Notes: a model not told the origin generated them from the letters alone. Numbered from the stretch's first letter, positions 1 through 8,627 are shown. The stretch is DNA of 64,000 bases from Gramella sp. AN32 (GCF_023718305.1 NZ_QEYO01000002.1:186001-250000); one strand, 5' to 3'. Numbers and translations are program-made.

Positions 1-218
1 ATAATGACCTGAGTGTTTCTATTGATTTATATGATATAGATCAAAATTTCGTGGTGGTGCATGGACTGAAGGATGAGTCCAAAGCTTTGGGTTTCACAGA
101 ATTGCTACAGAACAATAAAAATTACAAATTATCGACAAAAAGCTTGGTTATATCGTCAGAAAACTATAAGATTGTTCAAATTAAGAAAAATTTAAGAGAA
201 TTCTTAGATTTGAACTAA
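1..218 (+). CDS. C-terminal fragment, probable SprE/PorW (gliding/type IX secretion TPR lipoprotein)
   Basis: An open frame runs in from the left edge (first full codon at base 3) and stops at 216-218, giving the last 71 residues of a longer protein. The tail contains HGLKDESKALGFTELL and KSLVISSENYKIVQIKKNL. From memory, flavobacterial SprE/PorW proteins end in a similar way and lie just upstream of a bactofilin and the atp genes, as here. SprE/PorW is a TPR lipoprotein needed for gliding and type IX secretion. The TPR part is outside the window, so the family assignment rests on a short tail and gene order. Confidence 0.5.
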   Translation, partial: NDLSVSIDLYDIDQNFVVVHGLKDESKALGFTELLQNNKNYKLSTKSLVISSENYKIVQIKKNLREFLDLN

Positions 219-228
219 ACAAAAGATT

Positions 229-645
229 ATGTTTTCTCAATCAAAAAAAGTAAAAATTGCGACTGATTCCAATAATCAAAATCGCATTGCCGCAGGCACT
301 TTGATCATTGGTGATATTTCCGGAAAAGGATGTTTTAGAATAGAAGGAACCTTAAAAGGATCTTTAAAGACTCCGGGAAAAGTGGTCATTGGCGAAGGGG
401 GTTTTATTGAAGGCAACCTGGAATGTGAAAATGCAGATGTGGAAGGAAAAATTCTGGGGAACACCAAAGTAACTAATGTGCTAACTTTGCGCGGCACCGC
501 AAAAGTTGAAGGAGAGGTTATCGCAGGAAGTCTTTCAATTGAACCGGGCGCTAACTTTAATGCAACCTGCCAGACAAATCAGGGAGTGAAATCCTTAAAT
601 GATGAAAGAACAAAAACCGAAAGAAGAAAAGAAAAGTCCGCTTAA
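229..645 (+). CDS. Bactofilin (polymer-forming cytoskeletal protein)
   Basis: This 138-residue protein has the bactofilin layout: a charged N-terminus, then about 90 residues of short turns with repeated GEGGFIEGNLEC-like glycine/hydrophobic periodicity (residues 22-110) that form a right-handed beta-helix, then a charged tail. Bactofilins polymerise without nucleotide on the inner face of the cell membrane and scaffold envelope or division functions. It starts 10 bases after the upstream gene and its end overlaps the next gene by 47 bases, so it is probably co-transcribed with the upstream gene and the small membrane genes before atpB. Its cellular role here cannot be read from sequence. Confidence 0.88.
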   Translation: MFSQSKKVKIATDSNNQNRIAAGTLIIGDISGKGCFRIEGTLKGSLKTPGKVVIGEGGFIEGNLECENADVEGKILGNTKVTNVLTLRGTAKVEGEVIAGSLSIEPGANFNATCQTNQGVKSLNDERTKTERRKEKSA

Positions 646-835
646 AAACTGGGCAAAATTATCTGGTATCGCTTTTCAAATGGGCGCCACTATTTTTGTT
701 TGCGCATGGATTGGGAAAAAGCTGGATGAAAAATATCCTCATGAAACCAGTTGGTTTACCCTGGGTTTTGTGCTTTTTGGTTTATTGGCTTCTATTTATT
801 TGGTATTACGCCAGCTTAAAGACCTTAATAATTAG
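599..835 (+). CDS. AtpZ/AtpI-family small membrane protein
   Basis: A 78-residue protein with a lysine/glutamate-rich cytoplasmic N-terminus (residues 1-18) and two membrane segments (about 24-40 and 50-72) joined by a short loop with GKKLDEKYP. This is the pattern of AtpZ/AtpI proteins encoded just before F-ATPase genes and linked to c-ring assembly or ion supply. Two ATG codons stand in tandem (599 and 602). The start lies inside the bactofilin frame and the stop overlaps the next start (TAGTG), which implies translational coupling. It belongs to the atp locus although the atpB promoter is further downstream. Confidence 0.8.
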   Translation: MMKEQKPKEEKKSPLKNWAKLSGIAFQMGATIFVCAWIGKKLDEKYPHETSWFTLGFVLFGLLASIYLVLRQLKDLNN

Positions 836-1233
836 TGGTTTTCTTTAAGAAATACAGAACTTATTTAGCTTTCATATTTTTTATAATAGTTTCATTTAAC
901 ATTCATTATTTTTTAGCAGAGAGTCTTAACGAAGCGAACCAAGTTTTAAGGCTTATTAAATTTGGCTATGTTTTAAATTTTATTCTTACCGCAATTCTCC
1001 TTTTTGCCATTACTTTTATTTCTAAAATCGCGCCCACTCAGGCGGGATATGCATTTCTTGCCTTTAGCGTGGTAAAAGTTGGAATTATCCTTCTAAGTTT
1101 CAAAATTTTTAAAGTAGATCTCGAACAATCTGGGGTCTTACATTTCTTTATTCCTTTTTTTATATGTCTTTTTTTCGAAGTTTTTTTATTGGTAAAGCTT
1201 CTGAACAGTCAGGACTTCAGTAATAATGCATAA
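835..1233 (+). CDS. Four-TM membrane protein of the atp locus (AtpI-like position, DUF6168-type)
   Basis: A 132-residue, very hydrophobic protein with four predicted membrane segments (about 8-28, 40-63, 69-90, 100-122). It starts with GTG inside the TAGTG overlap with the AtpZ-like gene; no ATG fits better. In size, topology and position it matches the small hydrophobic protein that precedes atpB in many flavobacteria and resembles the second subunit of the AtpI/AtpZ pair. I recognise it by context and hydropathy only. A role in F-ATPase assembly or ion delivery to the a/c interface is inference. Confidence 0.7.
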   Translation: MVFFKKYRTYLAFIFFIIVSFNIHYFLAESLNEANQVLRLIKFGYVLNFILTAILLFAITFISKIAPTQAGYAFLAFSVVKVGIILLSFKIFKVDLEQSGVLHFFIPFFICLFFEVFLLVKLLNSQDFSNNA

Positions 1234-1272
1234 TTTCAGGAATTCTCTTTTTCAAAACTTATTCAAAATTTC

Positions 1273-1306
1273 TTGGGCAATTTTTTTATTTAATTATGTA
1301 CATTTG
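1273..1306 (+). promoter_or_regulatory. Putative promoter of atpBEFHAG
   Basis: TTG at 1273-1275 and TACATTTG at 1299-1306 with a 23-base gap fit the Bacteroidota sigma-A consensus TTG-N17..23-TAnnTTTG. It lies about 36 bases before atpB, so the structural subunits can be transcribed separately from the bactofilin and AtpZ genes. Confidence 0.55.
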
Positions 1307-1341
1307 CACCGAATTTTAGTAGACTGGAAATTCTGACTTAA

Positions 1342-2454
1342 ATGAAAAAGAAAAATATCGCCAAAGTATATCTTACTGTTTTTATTGCCTTTTTGTCTAT
1401 TAGCTTGAATGCTAAGGAAAAAGCTGAAGGTGAGCAAGAAGGAGGAAAAGTGGATACTAAAGAGGAGATAAAAGAATATATTGATCATCACCTTGCTGAT
1501 TCTCATTACTTTAATTTCTTATCAGACGGTGAAGCCGGCGAACACTACGGATTTCCATTACCGGTAATTCTTTGGGATAATGGATTAAAGGTATTTTCTT
1601 CCGGAAAATTCCATCACGGTGAAGAACTGGTTGAAATCGATGGCCAGCACTACAAATTATACCATTCAAAAATTTATAAAACAGACGCTAACGGGACCAT
1701 TAACTATTCCGAAGAATCTGAATATCCTACCAATGAAAGACCTTTAGATTTTTCTATCACCAAGAATGTGGTCACTATGATCGCGGTTTCTTTATTGATG
1801 TTTTTAATGTTTAGCGCTTTAGCTTCGGCTTACGGTAAAAAAGATATTCCAACGAAATTTGGCAGATTTTTAGAGCCTTTGGTGATATATGTTAGAGATG
1901 ATATTGCAAAACCGAATATTGGCCCTAAATACAGAAAATACATGAGCTTTTTGCTTACCGTCTTTTTCTTTATCTGGGTACTGAACCTTATTGGGATGAC
2001 TCCGCTGGGAATTAATGTAACCGGTAATATCGCCATCACCTTTGCCTTGGCTTTAATTACATTTATCATTGTTCAGTTTAGTGGAAATAAGAGTTATTGG
2101 AAGCATATTTTCTGGATGCCGGGAGTACCCATTCCCATGAAAATTGTTTTAGCCCCCATTGAAGTCCTGGGAATGTTCACCAAACCATTTGCATTGATGA
2201 TTCGTCTTTTTGCAAACATGACCGCAGGTCACGTGGTAATTATGAGTTTGTTGGGATTGATTTTCGTTTTCCAAAACTGGATCGCAGGTCCGGCCTTTTT
2301 TGGGTTCACCATATTCATTTCGATTATAGAATTGCTAGTAGCGTTTTTACAGGCGTATATTTTTACCCTGTTAAGCGCATTGTATATTGGAATGGCTGTA
2401 GAAGAACATGATGACCACAACCCGGCAGATAATGAAGACATACCGGTATTGTAA
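1342..2454 (+). CDS. atpB: F-type ATP synthase subunit a
   Basis: This 370-residue protein is the membrane proton-channel subunit. The essential arginine is R288 in the MIRLFANMTAGH motif, in the penultimate helix facing the c-ring. An N-terminal export signal (residues 1-24, ending SLNAKE) and about 110 soluble residues precede the first conserved membrane helix (about 133). This long periplasmic N-terminus is usual in Bacteroidota and absent from the roughly 270-residue proteobacterial protein. The last helix ends in LSALYIGMAVEE. atpE follows after 39 bases. The start follows a good promoter and gives a complete signal peptide. Confidence 0.97.
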   Translation: MKKKNIAKVYLTVFIAFLSISLNAKEKAEGEQEGGKVDTKEEIKEYIDHHLADSHYFNFLSDGEAGEHYGFPLPVILWDNGLKVFSSGKFHHGEELVEIDGQHYKLYHSKIYKTDANGTINYSEESEYPTNERPLDFSITKNVVTMIAVSLLMFLMFSALASAYGKKDIPTKFGRFLEPLVIYVRDDIAKPNIGPKYRKYMSFLLTVFFFIWVLNLIGMTPLGINVTGNIAITFALALITFIIVQFSGNKSYWKHIFWMPGVPIPMKIVLAPIEVLGMFTKPFALMIRLFANMTAGHVVIMSLLGLIFVFQNWIAGPAFFGFTIFISIIELLVAFLQAYIFTLLSALYIGMAVEEHDDHNPADNEDIPVL

Positions 2455-2493
2455 ATTTTTTAAATAAGTAAGTTTAATTTTTAATAAATAGTT

Positions 2494-2688
2494 ATGGAAG
2501 CAATGGATGTAAGTATGATTGGTAAAGGTCTTATCATCATTGGTGCTGGTATCGGTCTGGGAATGATTGGTGGTCGCGCAATGGAGGCAATTGCCCGTCA
2601 GCCGGAAGCAACAGGAAAAATCCAAACAGCGATGATTATTATCGCCGCTCTTTTGGAAGGTGTTGCCTTTGCAGCGTTATTCGCTTAA
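2494..2688 (+). CDS. atpE: F-type ATP synthase subunit c
   Basis: A 64-residue hairpin proteolipid. Helix 1 holds the GxGxGxGxGGRAMEA-like small-residue track (about residues 14-32), the polar loop is ARQPEA, and helix 2 carries the proton-binding carboxylate E55 in AALLEGVAF. No sodium-binding signature is obvious, so proton coupling is likely. A stem-loop lies directly downstream (2699-2731) and may raise the amount of c relative to the subunits after it, since c is needed in many copies per enzyme. Confidence 0.97.
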   Translation: MEAMDVSMIGKGLIIIGAGIGLGMIGGRAMEAIARQPEATGKIQTAMIIIAALLEGVAFAALFA

Positions 2689-2698
2689 TTGAAAAAGA

Positions 2699-2743
2699 AA
2701 AAACCTTTTAACGGTTGGTTAGAAGGTTTTTCTAATTTTTTTT
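2699..2743 (+). terminator. Stem-loop with U-tract between atpE and atpF (probable attenuator)
   Basis: AAAAACCTT (2699-2707) pairs with AAGGTTTTT (2723-2731); inside it TAAC pairs with GTTA across a GGTTG loop, giving a stem of about 14 pairs with one T-G wobble. Eight T residues follow at 2736-2743. It resembles an intrinsic terminator placed inside the operon, so partial termination or 3' end protection of the atpBE message is the likely effect. Confidence 0.65.
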
Positions 2744-2773
2744 AAAATTATTACTTTTTATATATAGCATATT

Positions 2774-3274
2774 ATGGAAAAGTTATGGAATGATTTTTCT
2801 TTCGGATTGTTTTTCTGGCAAATCATTATTTTGGTCGTTCTTATTCTTCTTCTGAAGAAATTTGCCTGGAAACCAATTCTAGACAGCCTTAACAGCCGTG
2901 AAGAAGGAATTAAAGATGCATTGGCTTCAGCTGCAAATGCCCGAAAGGAAATGCAAAATCTGAAATCTGACAATGAGAAATTATTGCAGGAAGCACGTGC
3001 CGAGAGAGATGGGATCTTACGAGAAGCTCGCGAAATGAAGGAGAAAGTGGTTGCAGATGCTGCAGAAGAAGCGCAGAAAAAAGCTGATAGGATTGTTGCC
3101 CAGGCAAAAGAGAGCATCAATCTCGAAAAGCAGGCAGCAATGGCTGAATTGAAAAATCAGGTAGCCGAACTTTCAGTAGAAATTGCTGAAAAAGTAGTTC
3201 GTAAAGAATTATCAAATCCAAAAGAGCAACACCAGTTAATCGAAAAAATGATTGGTGACGCCAAGCTAAACTAA
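2774..3274 (+). CDS. atpF: F-type ATP synthase subunit b
   Basis: A 166-residue peripheral-stalk subunit. One membrane helix near the N-terminus (about residues 8-28, FGLFFWQIIILVVLILLL) is followed by a long charged, alanine-rich coiled coil (about 35-150) that dimerises and reaches up to the delta and alpha subunits. Only one b-type gene is present, so the stalk is presumably a homodimer. It is separated from atpE by the stem-loop and from atpH by only 4 bases, consistent with co-translation with delta. Confidence 0.96.
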   Translation: MEKLWNDFSFGLFFWQIIILVVLILLLKKFAWKPILDSLNSREEGIKDALASAANARKEMQNLKSDNEKLLQEARAERDGILREAREMKEKVVADAAEEAQKKADRIVAQAKESINLEKQAAMAELKNQVAELSVEIAEKVVRKELSNPKEQHQLIEKMIGDAKLN

Positions 3275-3278
3275 GACT

Positions 3279-3833
3279 ATGAAAGGCACCAGAGCTGCAT
3301 CACGTTACGCAAAGGCAATACTTTCACTGGCAAAGGATAAAAATGCTGCAAAAGATGTTCATGATGACATGCAGGACATTTCCAAAACCATAGCCGGAAG
3401 CAGGGAACTTAAAGATACGCTGGCAAGTCCGGTGGTAAAGGATAGTTTAAAAAAGAGTGTATTGTTAGCGGTTTTTAAAAATCTAAACGATATTACTAAA
3501 AATGCGATTGGTTTGCTGTTAGAAAATAACAGGATTGCTATTCTTGATGTGGTTGCATTGCAGTACGTTAAAATGTACAATATCGATAATCATATCCAGG
3601 AAGCAGTAGTAACCACCGCAGTGCCTTTAGATCATCAACTGGAAAAGGTGATCATGGCAAAGGTTAAAGAATTAACCGGTGCAGAAGCGAGTTTGAAACA
3701 AATCGTGGATGAAAGTATCATTGGTGGTTTTATTTTGAGAATTGGTGATTTGCAATACGATGCAAGTGTTGCCAGAAATCTCAACAATTTAAAGAGAAGA
3801 TTAAAAGACAATTCATACGTTTCAAAATTATAA
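3279..3833 (+). CDS. atpH: F-type ATP synthase subunit delta
   Basis: A 184-residue subunit that joins the top of the alpha3beta3 head to the b stalk. The N-terminal helical domain (about residues 1-105) begins with the typical RAASRYAKAILSLA, and the conserved C-terminal signature DESIIGGFILRIGDLQYDAS lies at about 147-166. Length and motif order match the family. It sits 4 bases after atpF and 45 bases before atpA. Confidence 0.96.
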   Translation: MKGTRAASRYAKAILSLAKDKNAAKDVHDDMQDISKTIAGSRELKDTLASPVVKDSLKKSVLLAVFKNLNDITKNAIGLLLENNRIAILDVVALQYVKMYNIDNHIQEAVVTTAVPLDHQLEKVIMAKVKELTGAEASLKQIVDESIIGGFILRIGDLQYDASVARNLNNLKRRLKDNSYVSKL

Positions 3834-3841
3834 TTAAAACC

Positions 3842-3860
3842 GGTACGCTATAAGCATACC
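3842..3860 (+). other. Small hairpin between atpH and atpA
   Basis: GGTACGC (3842-3848) and GCATACC (3854-3860) form a 7-position stem with one C-A mismatch and a TATAA loop. It is followed by an AT-rich stretch but no real U-tract, so it is more likely a message processing or stability element than a terminator. Confidence 0.3.
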
Positions 3861-3878
3861 ATTTTATCTTAAATAATT

Positions 3879-5459
3879 ATGGCAGAAGTAAATCCTGCTG
3901 AAGTATCAGCAATATTAAAACAACAATTATCAGGTTTTGATTCCAAGGCCTCTTTAGACGAAGTGGGTACCGTTCTAACCGTAGGTGACGGTATTGCAAA
4001 TGTTTATGGACTGGCTAATGTACAATACGGTGAATTGGTTCAGTTTGAAAGCGGACTTGAAGGAATCGTATTAAACCTGGAGGAAGACAATGTTGGGGTG
4101 GTGCTTTTAGGTCCTACTAAAGAGATCAAAGAAGGTTCTACGGTTAAAAGAACTCAGCGAATCGCATCTATCAATGTTGGAGAAGGAATTGTTGGTCGTG
4201 TAGTTGATACATTAGGTGCTCCTATTGATGGTAAAGGCGCTATTGAAGGAGAAGTTTTCGAGATGCCTCTTGAGCGTAAAGCACCGGGAGTTATTTTCCG
4301 TCAACCGGTAACCGAGCCACTTCAAACGGGGATTAAATCTATCGATGCGATGGTGCCGGTAGGAAGAGGTCAGCGTGAATTAGTGATTGGTGACCGTCAA
4401 ACAGGTAAAACAACTGTTTGTATCGATACCATTTTGAACCAGAAAGAATTTTACGATGCCGGAGAACCGGTATACTGTATCTATGTAGCGATAGGGCAAA
4501 AAGCCTCTACGGTTGCAGGTATAGCAAAAGTATTAGAAGATAAAGGTGCCATGGCTTATACTACTATCGTAGCGGCTAACGCATCAGATCCTGCTCCAAT
4601 GCAGGTATATGCTCCCTTTGCAGGTGCTGCCATTGGTGAATATTTTAGGGATACAGGTCGTCCTGCACTTATCGTATATGATGATTTATCAAAACAGGCG
4701 GTAGCGTATCGTGAGGTTTCCTTGTTATTACGTCGTCCACCGGGACGTGAAGCATATCCTGGAGACGTTTTCTTCCTTCACTCAAGATTACTGGAGCGTG
4801 CTGCGAAGGTTATCAATGATGATGGTATTGCGAAGAACATGAATGACCTTCCGGATGCATTAAAAGATAAAGTTAAAGGTGGTGGTTCTTTAACCGCTTT
4901 ACCTTTAATTGAAACTCAGGCAGGTGACGTTTCCGCATATATCCCTACAAACGTAATTTCGATTACCGATGGGCAGATCTTCCTTACTTCAGATTTATTT
5001 AACTCGGGGGTTCGTCCTGCGATTGATGTGGGTATTTCTGTATCACGGGTAGGTGGTAACGCGCAGATCAAATCCATGAAAAAAGTGGCTGGTACCTTAA
5101 AACTGGATCAGGCACAATATCGTGAACTGGAAGCCTTCGCTAAATTTGGATCTGATCTTGATGCAGCGACCATGAGTATCATTTCGAAAGGAAAGCGTAA
5201 TGTTGAGATACTGAAGCAGGGACAAAATGATCCTTACCCGGTAGAAAACCAGATCGCTATTATCTATGCAGGTTCTAAGAACCTATTAAGGGATGTGCCT
5301 GTAGAAAAAGTAAAAGAATTTGAAAGGGATTATCTTCAATACCTTAATGCCAAGCACAGAGACGTTTTAGATACCCTGAAAGCTGGAAAATTAACTGATG
5401 AGGTTACGGATACATTAACTTCAGCCGCGAAAGAAATTTCAGCGAAATACAAAAAATAA
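3879..5459 (+). CDS. atpA: F-type ATP synthase subunit alpha
   Basis: A 526-residue non-catalytic nucleotide-binding subunit of the F1 head. The Walker A motif GDRQTGKT is at residues 171-178. The alpha signature [14 protein letters not shown] is present at about 381-394 and the N-terminal beta-barrel domain at about 25-95. The protein is colinear with bacterial alpha subunits and shows no damage. The catalytic beta subunit that should pair with it is not encoded here. An unusual heptamer array starts at its stop codon and fills the gap to atpG. Confidence 0.98.
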   Translation: MAEVNPAEVSAILKQQLSGFDSKASLDEVGTVLTVGDGIANVYGLANVQYGELVQFESGLEGIVLNLEEDNVGVVLLGPTKEIKEGSTVKRTQRIASINVGEGIVGRVVDTLGAPIDGKGAIEGEVFEMPLERKAPGVIFRQPVTEPLQTGIKSIDAMVPVGRGQRELVIGDRQTGKTTVCIDTILNQKEFYDAGEPVYCIYVAIGQKASTVAGIAKVLEDKGAMAYTTIVAANASDPAPMQVYAPFAGAAIGEYFRDTGRPALIVYDDLSKQAVAYREVSLLLRRPPGREAYPGDVFFLHSRLLERAAKVINDDGIAKNMNDLPDALKDKVKGGGSLTALPLIETQAGDVSAYIPTNVISITDGQIFLTSDLFNSGVRPAIDVGISVSRVGGNAQIKSMKKVAGTLKLDQAQYRELEAFAKFGSDLDAATMSIISKGKRNVEILKQGQNDPYPVENQIAIIYAGSKNLLRDVPVEKVKEFERDYLQYLNAKHRDVLDTLKAGKLTDEVTDTLTSAAKEISAKYKK

Positions 5460-5503
5460 TTCAGAATTCAGAATTCAAAATTTTGAATTAATAATTGTAA
5501 TAA
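5455..5503. repeat. Gene-less heptamer array filling the atpA-atpG gap
   Basis: From the atpA stop to the base before the atpG start, the sequence parses into seven consecutive 7-base units: AATAATT, CAGAATT, CAGAATT, CAAAATT, TTGAATT, AATAATT, GTAATAA. Six of the seven end in AATT. The centre (5472-5489) is a perfect 18-base palindrome. It resembles the arrays that flank the two four-helix-bundle cassettes at 29.9 and 37.0 kb, but contains no gene. Confidence 0.7.
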
Positions 5504-6364
5504 ATGGCAAACTTAAAAGAATTACGTAACAGGATCACTTCGGTTTCATCAACCATGCAAATTACCAGTGCCATGAAAATGGTTTCTGCTGCTAAGTTGA
5601 GTAAAGCCCAGGATGCTATTACCGCGATGAGGCCATATTCTGAAAAGCTCACGCAGCTTTTACAGGATCTAAGTGCGACTCTGGATGAGGATTCCGGAAG
5701 TAAATTTTCTGAAGAGCGGGAAGTGAAAAAAGTATTGATCGTGGCGATTTCTTCTAATAAAGGTCTTGCCGGAGCTTTTAATACTAACATCATTAAGAAA
5801 GCCAAACTTAAAATCCTGGAACAGTACGCGGGGAAAGAAGTGGAAATTTATGGTTTAGGTAAAAAAGCCAATGATATTCTTAAGAAAACCTCCCCAATTT
5901 ATAAGACCGATAATAAGATTTATGACGATCTTAGTTTTGAGAATGCTTCTGATATTGCTGAAGAATTAATGCAATTATTTCTTGACGGAAAATATGACAG
6001 GATAGATCTTATCTACAACCAGTTCAAAAATGCCGGTACTCAAATCGTTATGGATGAACAATTGCTTCCTATCGAAAAATTTGAAACTGAAGAAAACAAG
6101 CAGTTAGATTATATCTTCGAACCAGATAAGTTGCAGATTGTTAAAGAACTAATTCCAAAATCTTTGAAAATGCAGCTTTTTAAAGCCTTAAGAGATTCAT
6201 TCGCTTCTGAACATGGAGCAAGGATGACCGCGATGCACAAAGCTACAGATAATGCCCAGGAGCTTAGGGATGACCTTAAACTTTCTTATAACAAAGCGAG
6301 ACAGGCATCTATTACCAATGAAATCCTTGAAATTGTGGGTGGTGCAGAAGCGCTTAACGGTTAA
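5504..6364 (+). CDS. atpG: F-type ATP synthase subunit gamma
   Basis: A 286-residue rotor subunit. The N-terminal helix starts with MANLKELRNRITSVSSTMQI and the C-terminal helix contains the conserved EHGARMTAMHKATDNA segment (about residues 242-257); together they form the coiled-coil shaft that turns inside alpha3beta3. The central Rossmann-like domain lies between them. It is the last gene of this atp cluster, followed by 319 bases of repeats and a terminator. atpD and atpC do not follow and must be elsewhere, as is usual in Bacteroidota. Confidence 0.97.
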   Translation: MANLKELRNRITSVSSTMQITSAMKMVSAAKLSKAQDAITAMRPYSEKLTQLLQDLSATLDEDSGSKFSEEREVKKVLIVAISSNKGLAGAFNTNIIKKAKLKILEQYAGKEVEIYGLGKKANDILKKTSPIYKTDNKIYDDLSFENASDIAEELMQLFLDGKYDRIDLIYNQFKNAGTQIVMDEQLLPIEKFETEENKQLDYIFEPDKLQIVKELIPKSLKMQLFKALRDSFASEHGARMTAMHKATDNAQELRDDLKLSYNKARQASITNEILEIVGGAEALNG

Positions 6365-6371
6365 TTAATTG

Positions 6372-6459
6372 GTCATCCTGAGGCAAGTGATAAAAATTTT
6401 AACTAGTACAGGAAATTGACGTATTTTTTAGAATATCTAATGAGATGCTGAAACAAGTT
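6372..6459 (+). repeat. Dispersed ~88-bp repeat, copy 1
   Basis: The segment starting GTCATCCTGAGGCAAGTG and ending GATGCTGAAACAAGTT is nearly identical to 53735-53823 (about seven differences, one of them a single-base indel). Shorter, more diverged copies occur in the reverse orientation at 56003-56080 and 56584-56660. It is non-coding and lies directly downstream of the atp operon. Confidence 0.85.
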
Positions 6460-6566
6460 ACCATTGACGGTAAATCTAAAGATAAGTATCGTCACCCTGA
6501 ACTTGATTCAGGGTCTATACTACGCAAATAAATTAAAATACGTCAATGGTAACTAGTTTCAGGATC
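6444..6566. repeat. Long imperfect hairpin with nested REP-like stem
   Basis: Bases 6444-6472 (GATGCTGAAAC...CGGTA) are complementary to 6539-6566 (TACGTCAATGG...GGATC) over about 28 positions with two mismatches or gaps. The loop contains a second hairpin, ACCCTGAA-N5-TTCAGGGT at 6494-6514. The right arm with the preceding GGTCTA..TACGCAAATAAA segment recurs at 55969-56018. Confidence 0.75.
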
Positions 6567-6606
6567 TTTAAAAAGCTAAAATATTTTCAGCTTAACTAGA
6601 AAATAT

Positions 6607-6631
6607 AAATCCTCCTTATGGGGGATTTTTT
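6607..6631 (+). terminator. Intrinsic terminator downstream of atpG
   Basis: AAATCCTCC (6607-6615) pairs with GGGGGATTT (6620-6628) through one T-G pair across a TTAT loop, and the T run continues to 6631. Position after the atp operon and its repeats, and before the next gene, supports a terminator. Confidence 0.65.
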
Positions 6632-6683
6632 GTTTGGTACAGCTTTTGTCTTTTAACAGGAAGAACCCTTAAATTTCAGCAAT

Positions 6684-7124
6684 ATGAAAAATACACTACT
6701 TTTTATGTCTTTTACCTTATTTATGACACTTTTTAGCTCATGCGGGAGCAATAAGGAGCTTCAGGAGAATCCGCCTTCAGAGGTTACAGACTCCTTTTTC
6801 TATGAAACCGATAATGGGATGCGTTTAAGTTTTCAGGTTGCTGAAATCCCGGCAGATATTCAATATCAATCGGTCTATTTCCGTGGGTTAAAATCTAATC
6901 TTATCGCAGATCCTAACGGGGAAAACATCTTTCATGCCGATTTTAATACTAAAATGAACGATATGGTAATGCATAAGGATCCTAAAAAAGAATACGGAAA
7001 CACGCCACCACAGAGACCTGAAAAAAGTCCGGTAGAGATTACTCCAAATGAAGCCCTGCTGGTATATACCAAAGATGGGGATCAAAAATACTACAAGCTT
7101 ACCGGAATTGTGGAAAAGGAATAG
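6684..7124 (+). CDS. Hypothetical lipoprotein
   Basis: A 146-residue protein with a lipoprotein signal peptide: basic start, hydrophobic core (residues 5-17) and lipobox LFSSC with the lipidated cysteine at 20. The mature part is a small, polar, mostly beta-like domain with no motif I recognise. It sits 61 bases ahead of the flippase gene on the same strand; I recall similar small lipoproteins upstream of this flippase in related genomes, but that is memory only. Envelope location is well supported; function is unknown. Confidence 0.75.
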   Translation: MKNTLLFMSFTLFMTLFSSCGSNKELQENPPSEVTDSFFYETDNGMRLSFQVAEIPADIQYQSVYFRGLKSNLIADPNGENIFHADFNTKMNDMVMHKDPKKEYGNTPPQRPEKSPVEITPNEALLVYTKDGDQKYYKLTGIVEKE

Positions 7125-7184
7125 GACTTAAAGTTTTATAGTCCTGATTTATTCAGATATTTGCAATAAATCAACTAATTCCTG

Positions 7185-8627
7185 TTGAGTACATTAAAAA
7201 GATTTTTTCAGGATACTTTAATTTACGGTTTCGCGACGGTATTTCCGCGTTTGATGAATTTTGTCTTAGTGCCTTTGCATACTGATATTCTCTCCCGGGA
7301 GGAATATTCAGTAAATACAGTATTTTATGTTTGGGCGGCGTTCTTTAATGTGGTGCTTACTTATGGGATGGAAACTTCATTTTTTAGGTTCTTCAGCAGG
7401 GCTAAGGAAAAAAACAATGTATTTTCCACAGCCTTTATTGCGCTTACCACGACCACGATAGTTTTCGCCATTCTCGTTTTTATTTTTCAGGATTACCTGA
7501 TTAATTTAATGGACCTCGATCCATTTTATTTCAAACTTTTATTTAGTGTATTGGTGTTAGATACGCTGGTAGTTGTGCCTTTTGCCTATTTACGCGCGAT
7601 GAACAGGCCCATTAAATTTGCCGGCATTAAGATCATTAATATCCTGGTGTATGTGGTGCTCAATTTTTATTTTCTTTGGTTTGTACGGGATTATCCTCAA
7701 TTTGCCCCCCAGTTTATTATCGATAATTATGAACCTAAGGATATTGTGGGTTACATTTTCATCGCCAATCTTGCTGCCAGCGCGATAACTTTCATTTTAC
7801 TACTGCCATATTTTTTCAGAACCAGGCTAAATTTTGATATTCGTATTTTTAAGCAGATGTGGCATTATGGGTGGCCGGTGATGATTGCCGGGATCGCTTT
7901 TGTGATCAATGAAAATCTTGATAAGCTTTTGATCAAGGATATGATTTCCGATGAAATTATGGGAGCTTATTCCGGTTGCTATAAACTGGCGGTTTTTATG
8001 ACCATTTTTGTACAGGCATTCAAAATGGGTGCGGAGCCTTTTTTCTTTAATCATGCTGAAAAAGAAAATGCCCGCCAGACATATGCTGAAATTCTAAAAT
8101 ATTTCGTCATATCCGGAAGTATCATTTTATTGATTTTAGTGGGTTATATCGATCTCTTTAAGCAATGGGTGATCCGGGATTCCGAATACTGGATCGCAAT
8201 AAGCATTGTTCCCATAATTCTCCTGGCGAATCTATTCCTGGGAATTTATCACAATCTTTCCGTTTGGTATAAATTAACCGATAGAACCCGTACCGGCATG
8301 TATATTTCAATTTTCGGGGCCATTATTACCATTAGCCTGAATGTAATTTTAATCCCCATAATGGGTTTTATTGCAGCAGCATGGGCAACCCTGGGTGCAT
8401 ATGGCGCGATGATGCTCGTATCTTATTTTTTGGGAAGAAAATACTATCCCGTGCCCTATAACGTAAAAAAAATAAGCTTATATCTCCTGTTGTCCATTGG
8501 CCTTTCCTTAATTTCCTTTATACATTATCGGAAAGATTATTGGATTGCTTCAGTTTTGCTTGGTATTTTTGTGCTCGTCGTATTTATGTTGGAAAGGAAA
8601 CAACTCAATAAAATTTTAAAGCAATGA
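7185..8627 (+). CDS. Polysaccharide/lipid-linked sugar flippase (Wzx/MATE-like, MOP superfamily)
   Basis: This 480-residue integral membrane protein has about 14 hydrophobic segments spread over its whole length, with the N-terminal [17 protein letters not shown] pattern of the polysaccharide biosynthesis branch of the MOP superfamily. Such proteins move undecaprenol-linked sugars across the inner membrane. It starts with TTG at 7185; no ATG lies near the conserved N-terminus. It overlaps the dUTPase gene by 4 bases and lies upstream of a sugar-nucleotide transferase, which fits an envelope-glycan role. The exact substrate cannot be told. Confidence 0.85.
   Translation: MSTLKRFFQDTLIYGFATVFPRLMNFVLVPLHTDILSREEYSVNTVFYVWAAFFNVVLTYGMETSFFRFFSRAKEKNNVFSTAFIALTTTTIVFAILVFIFQDYLINLMDLDPFYFKLLFSVLVLDTLVVVPFAYLRAMNRPIKFAGIKIINILVYVVLNFYFLWFVRDYPQFAPQFIIDNYEPKDIVGYIFIANLAASAITFILLLPYFFRTRLNFDIRIFKQMWHYGWPVMIAGIAFVINENLDKLLIKDMISDEIMGAYSGCYKLAVFMTIFVQAFKMGAEPFFFNHAEKENARQTYAEILKYFVISGSIILLILVGYIDLFKQWVIRDSEYWIAISIVPIILLANLFLGIYHNLSVWYKLTDRTRTGMYISIFGAIITISLNVILIPIMGFIAAAWATLGAYGAMMLVSYFLGRKYYPVPYNVKKISLYLLLSIGLSLISFIHYRKDYWIASVLLGIFVLVVFMLERKQLNKILKQ

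Larger units (their letters stand above)
6365..6683. other. 319-base intergenic stretch: REP-like repeats and a terminator
   Basis: No credible gene is present. The stretch holds one copy of the dispersed 88-base repeat (6372-6459), a long imperfect inverted repeat (6444-6566) that encloses a short hairpin (6494-6514), and an intrinsic terminator near 6607-6631 ahead of the next gene. Confidence 0.75.

Noticed and set aside
6365..6683. tRNA or rRNA gene
   Set aside because: Hairpins are REP-like; no cloverleaf, T-loop or anticodon arm could be found here or in the other long gaps.
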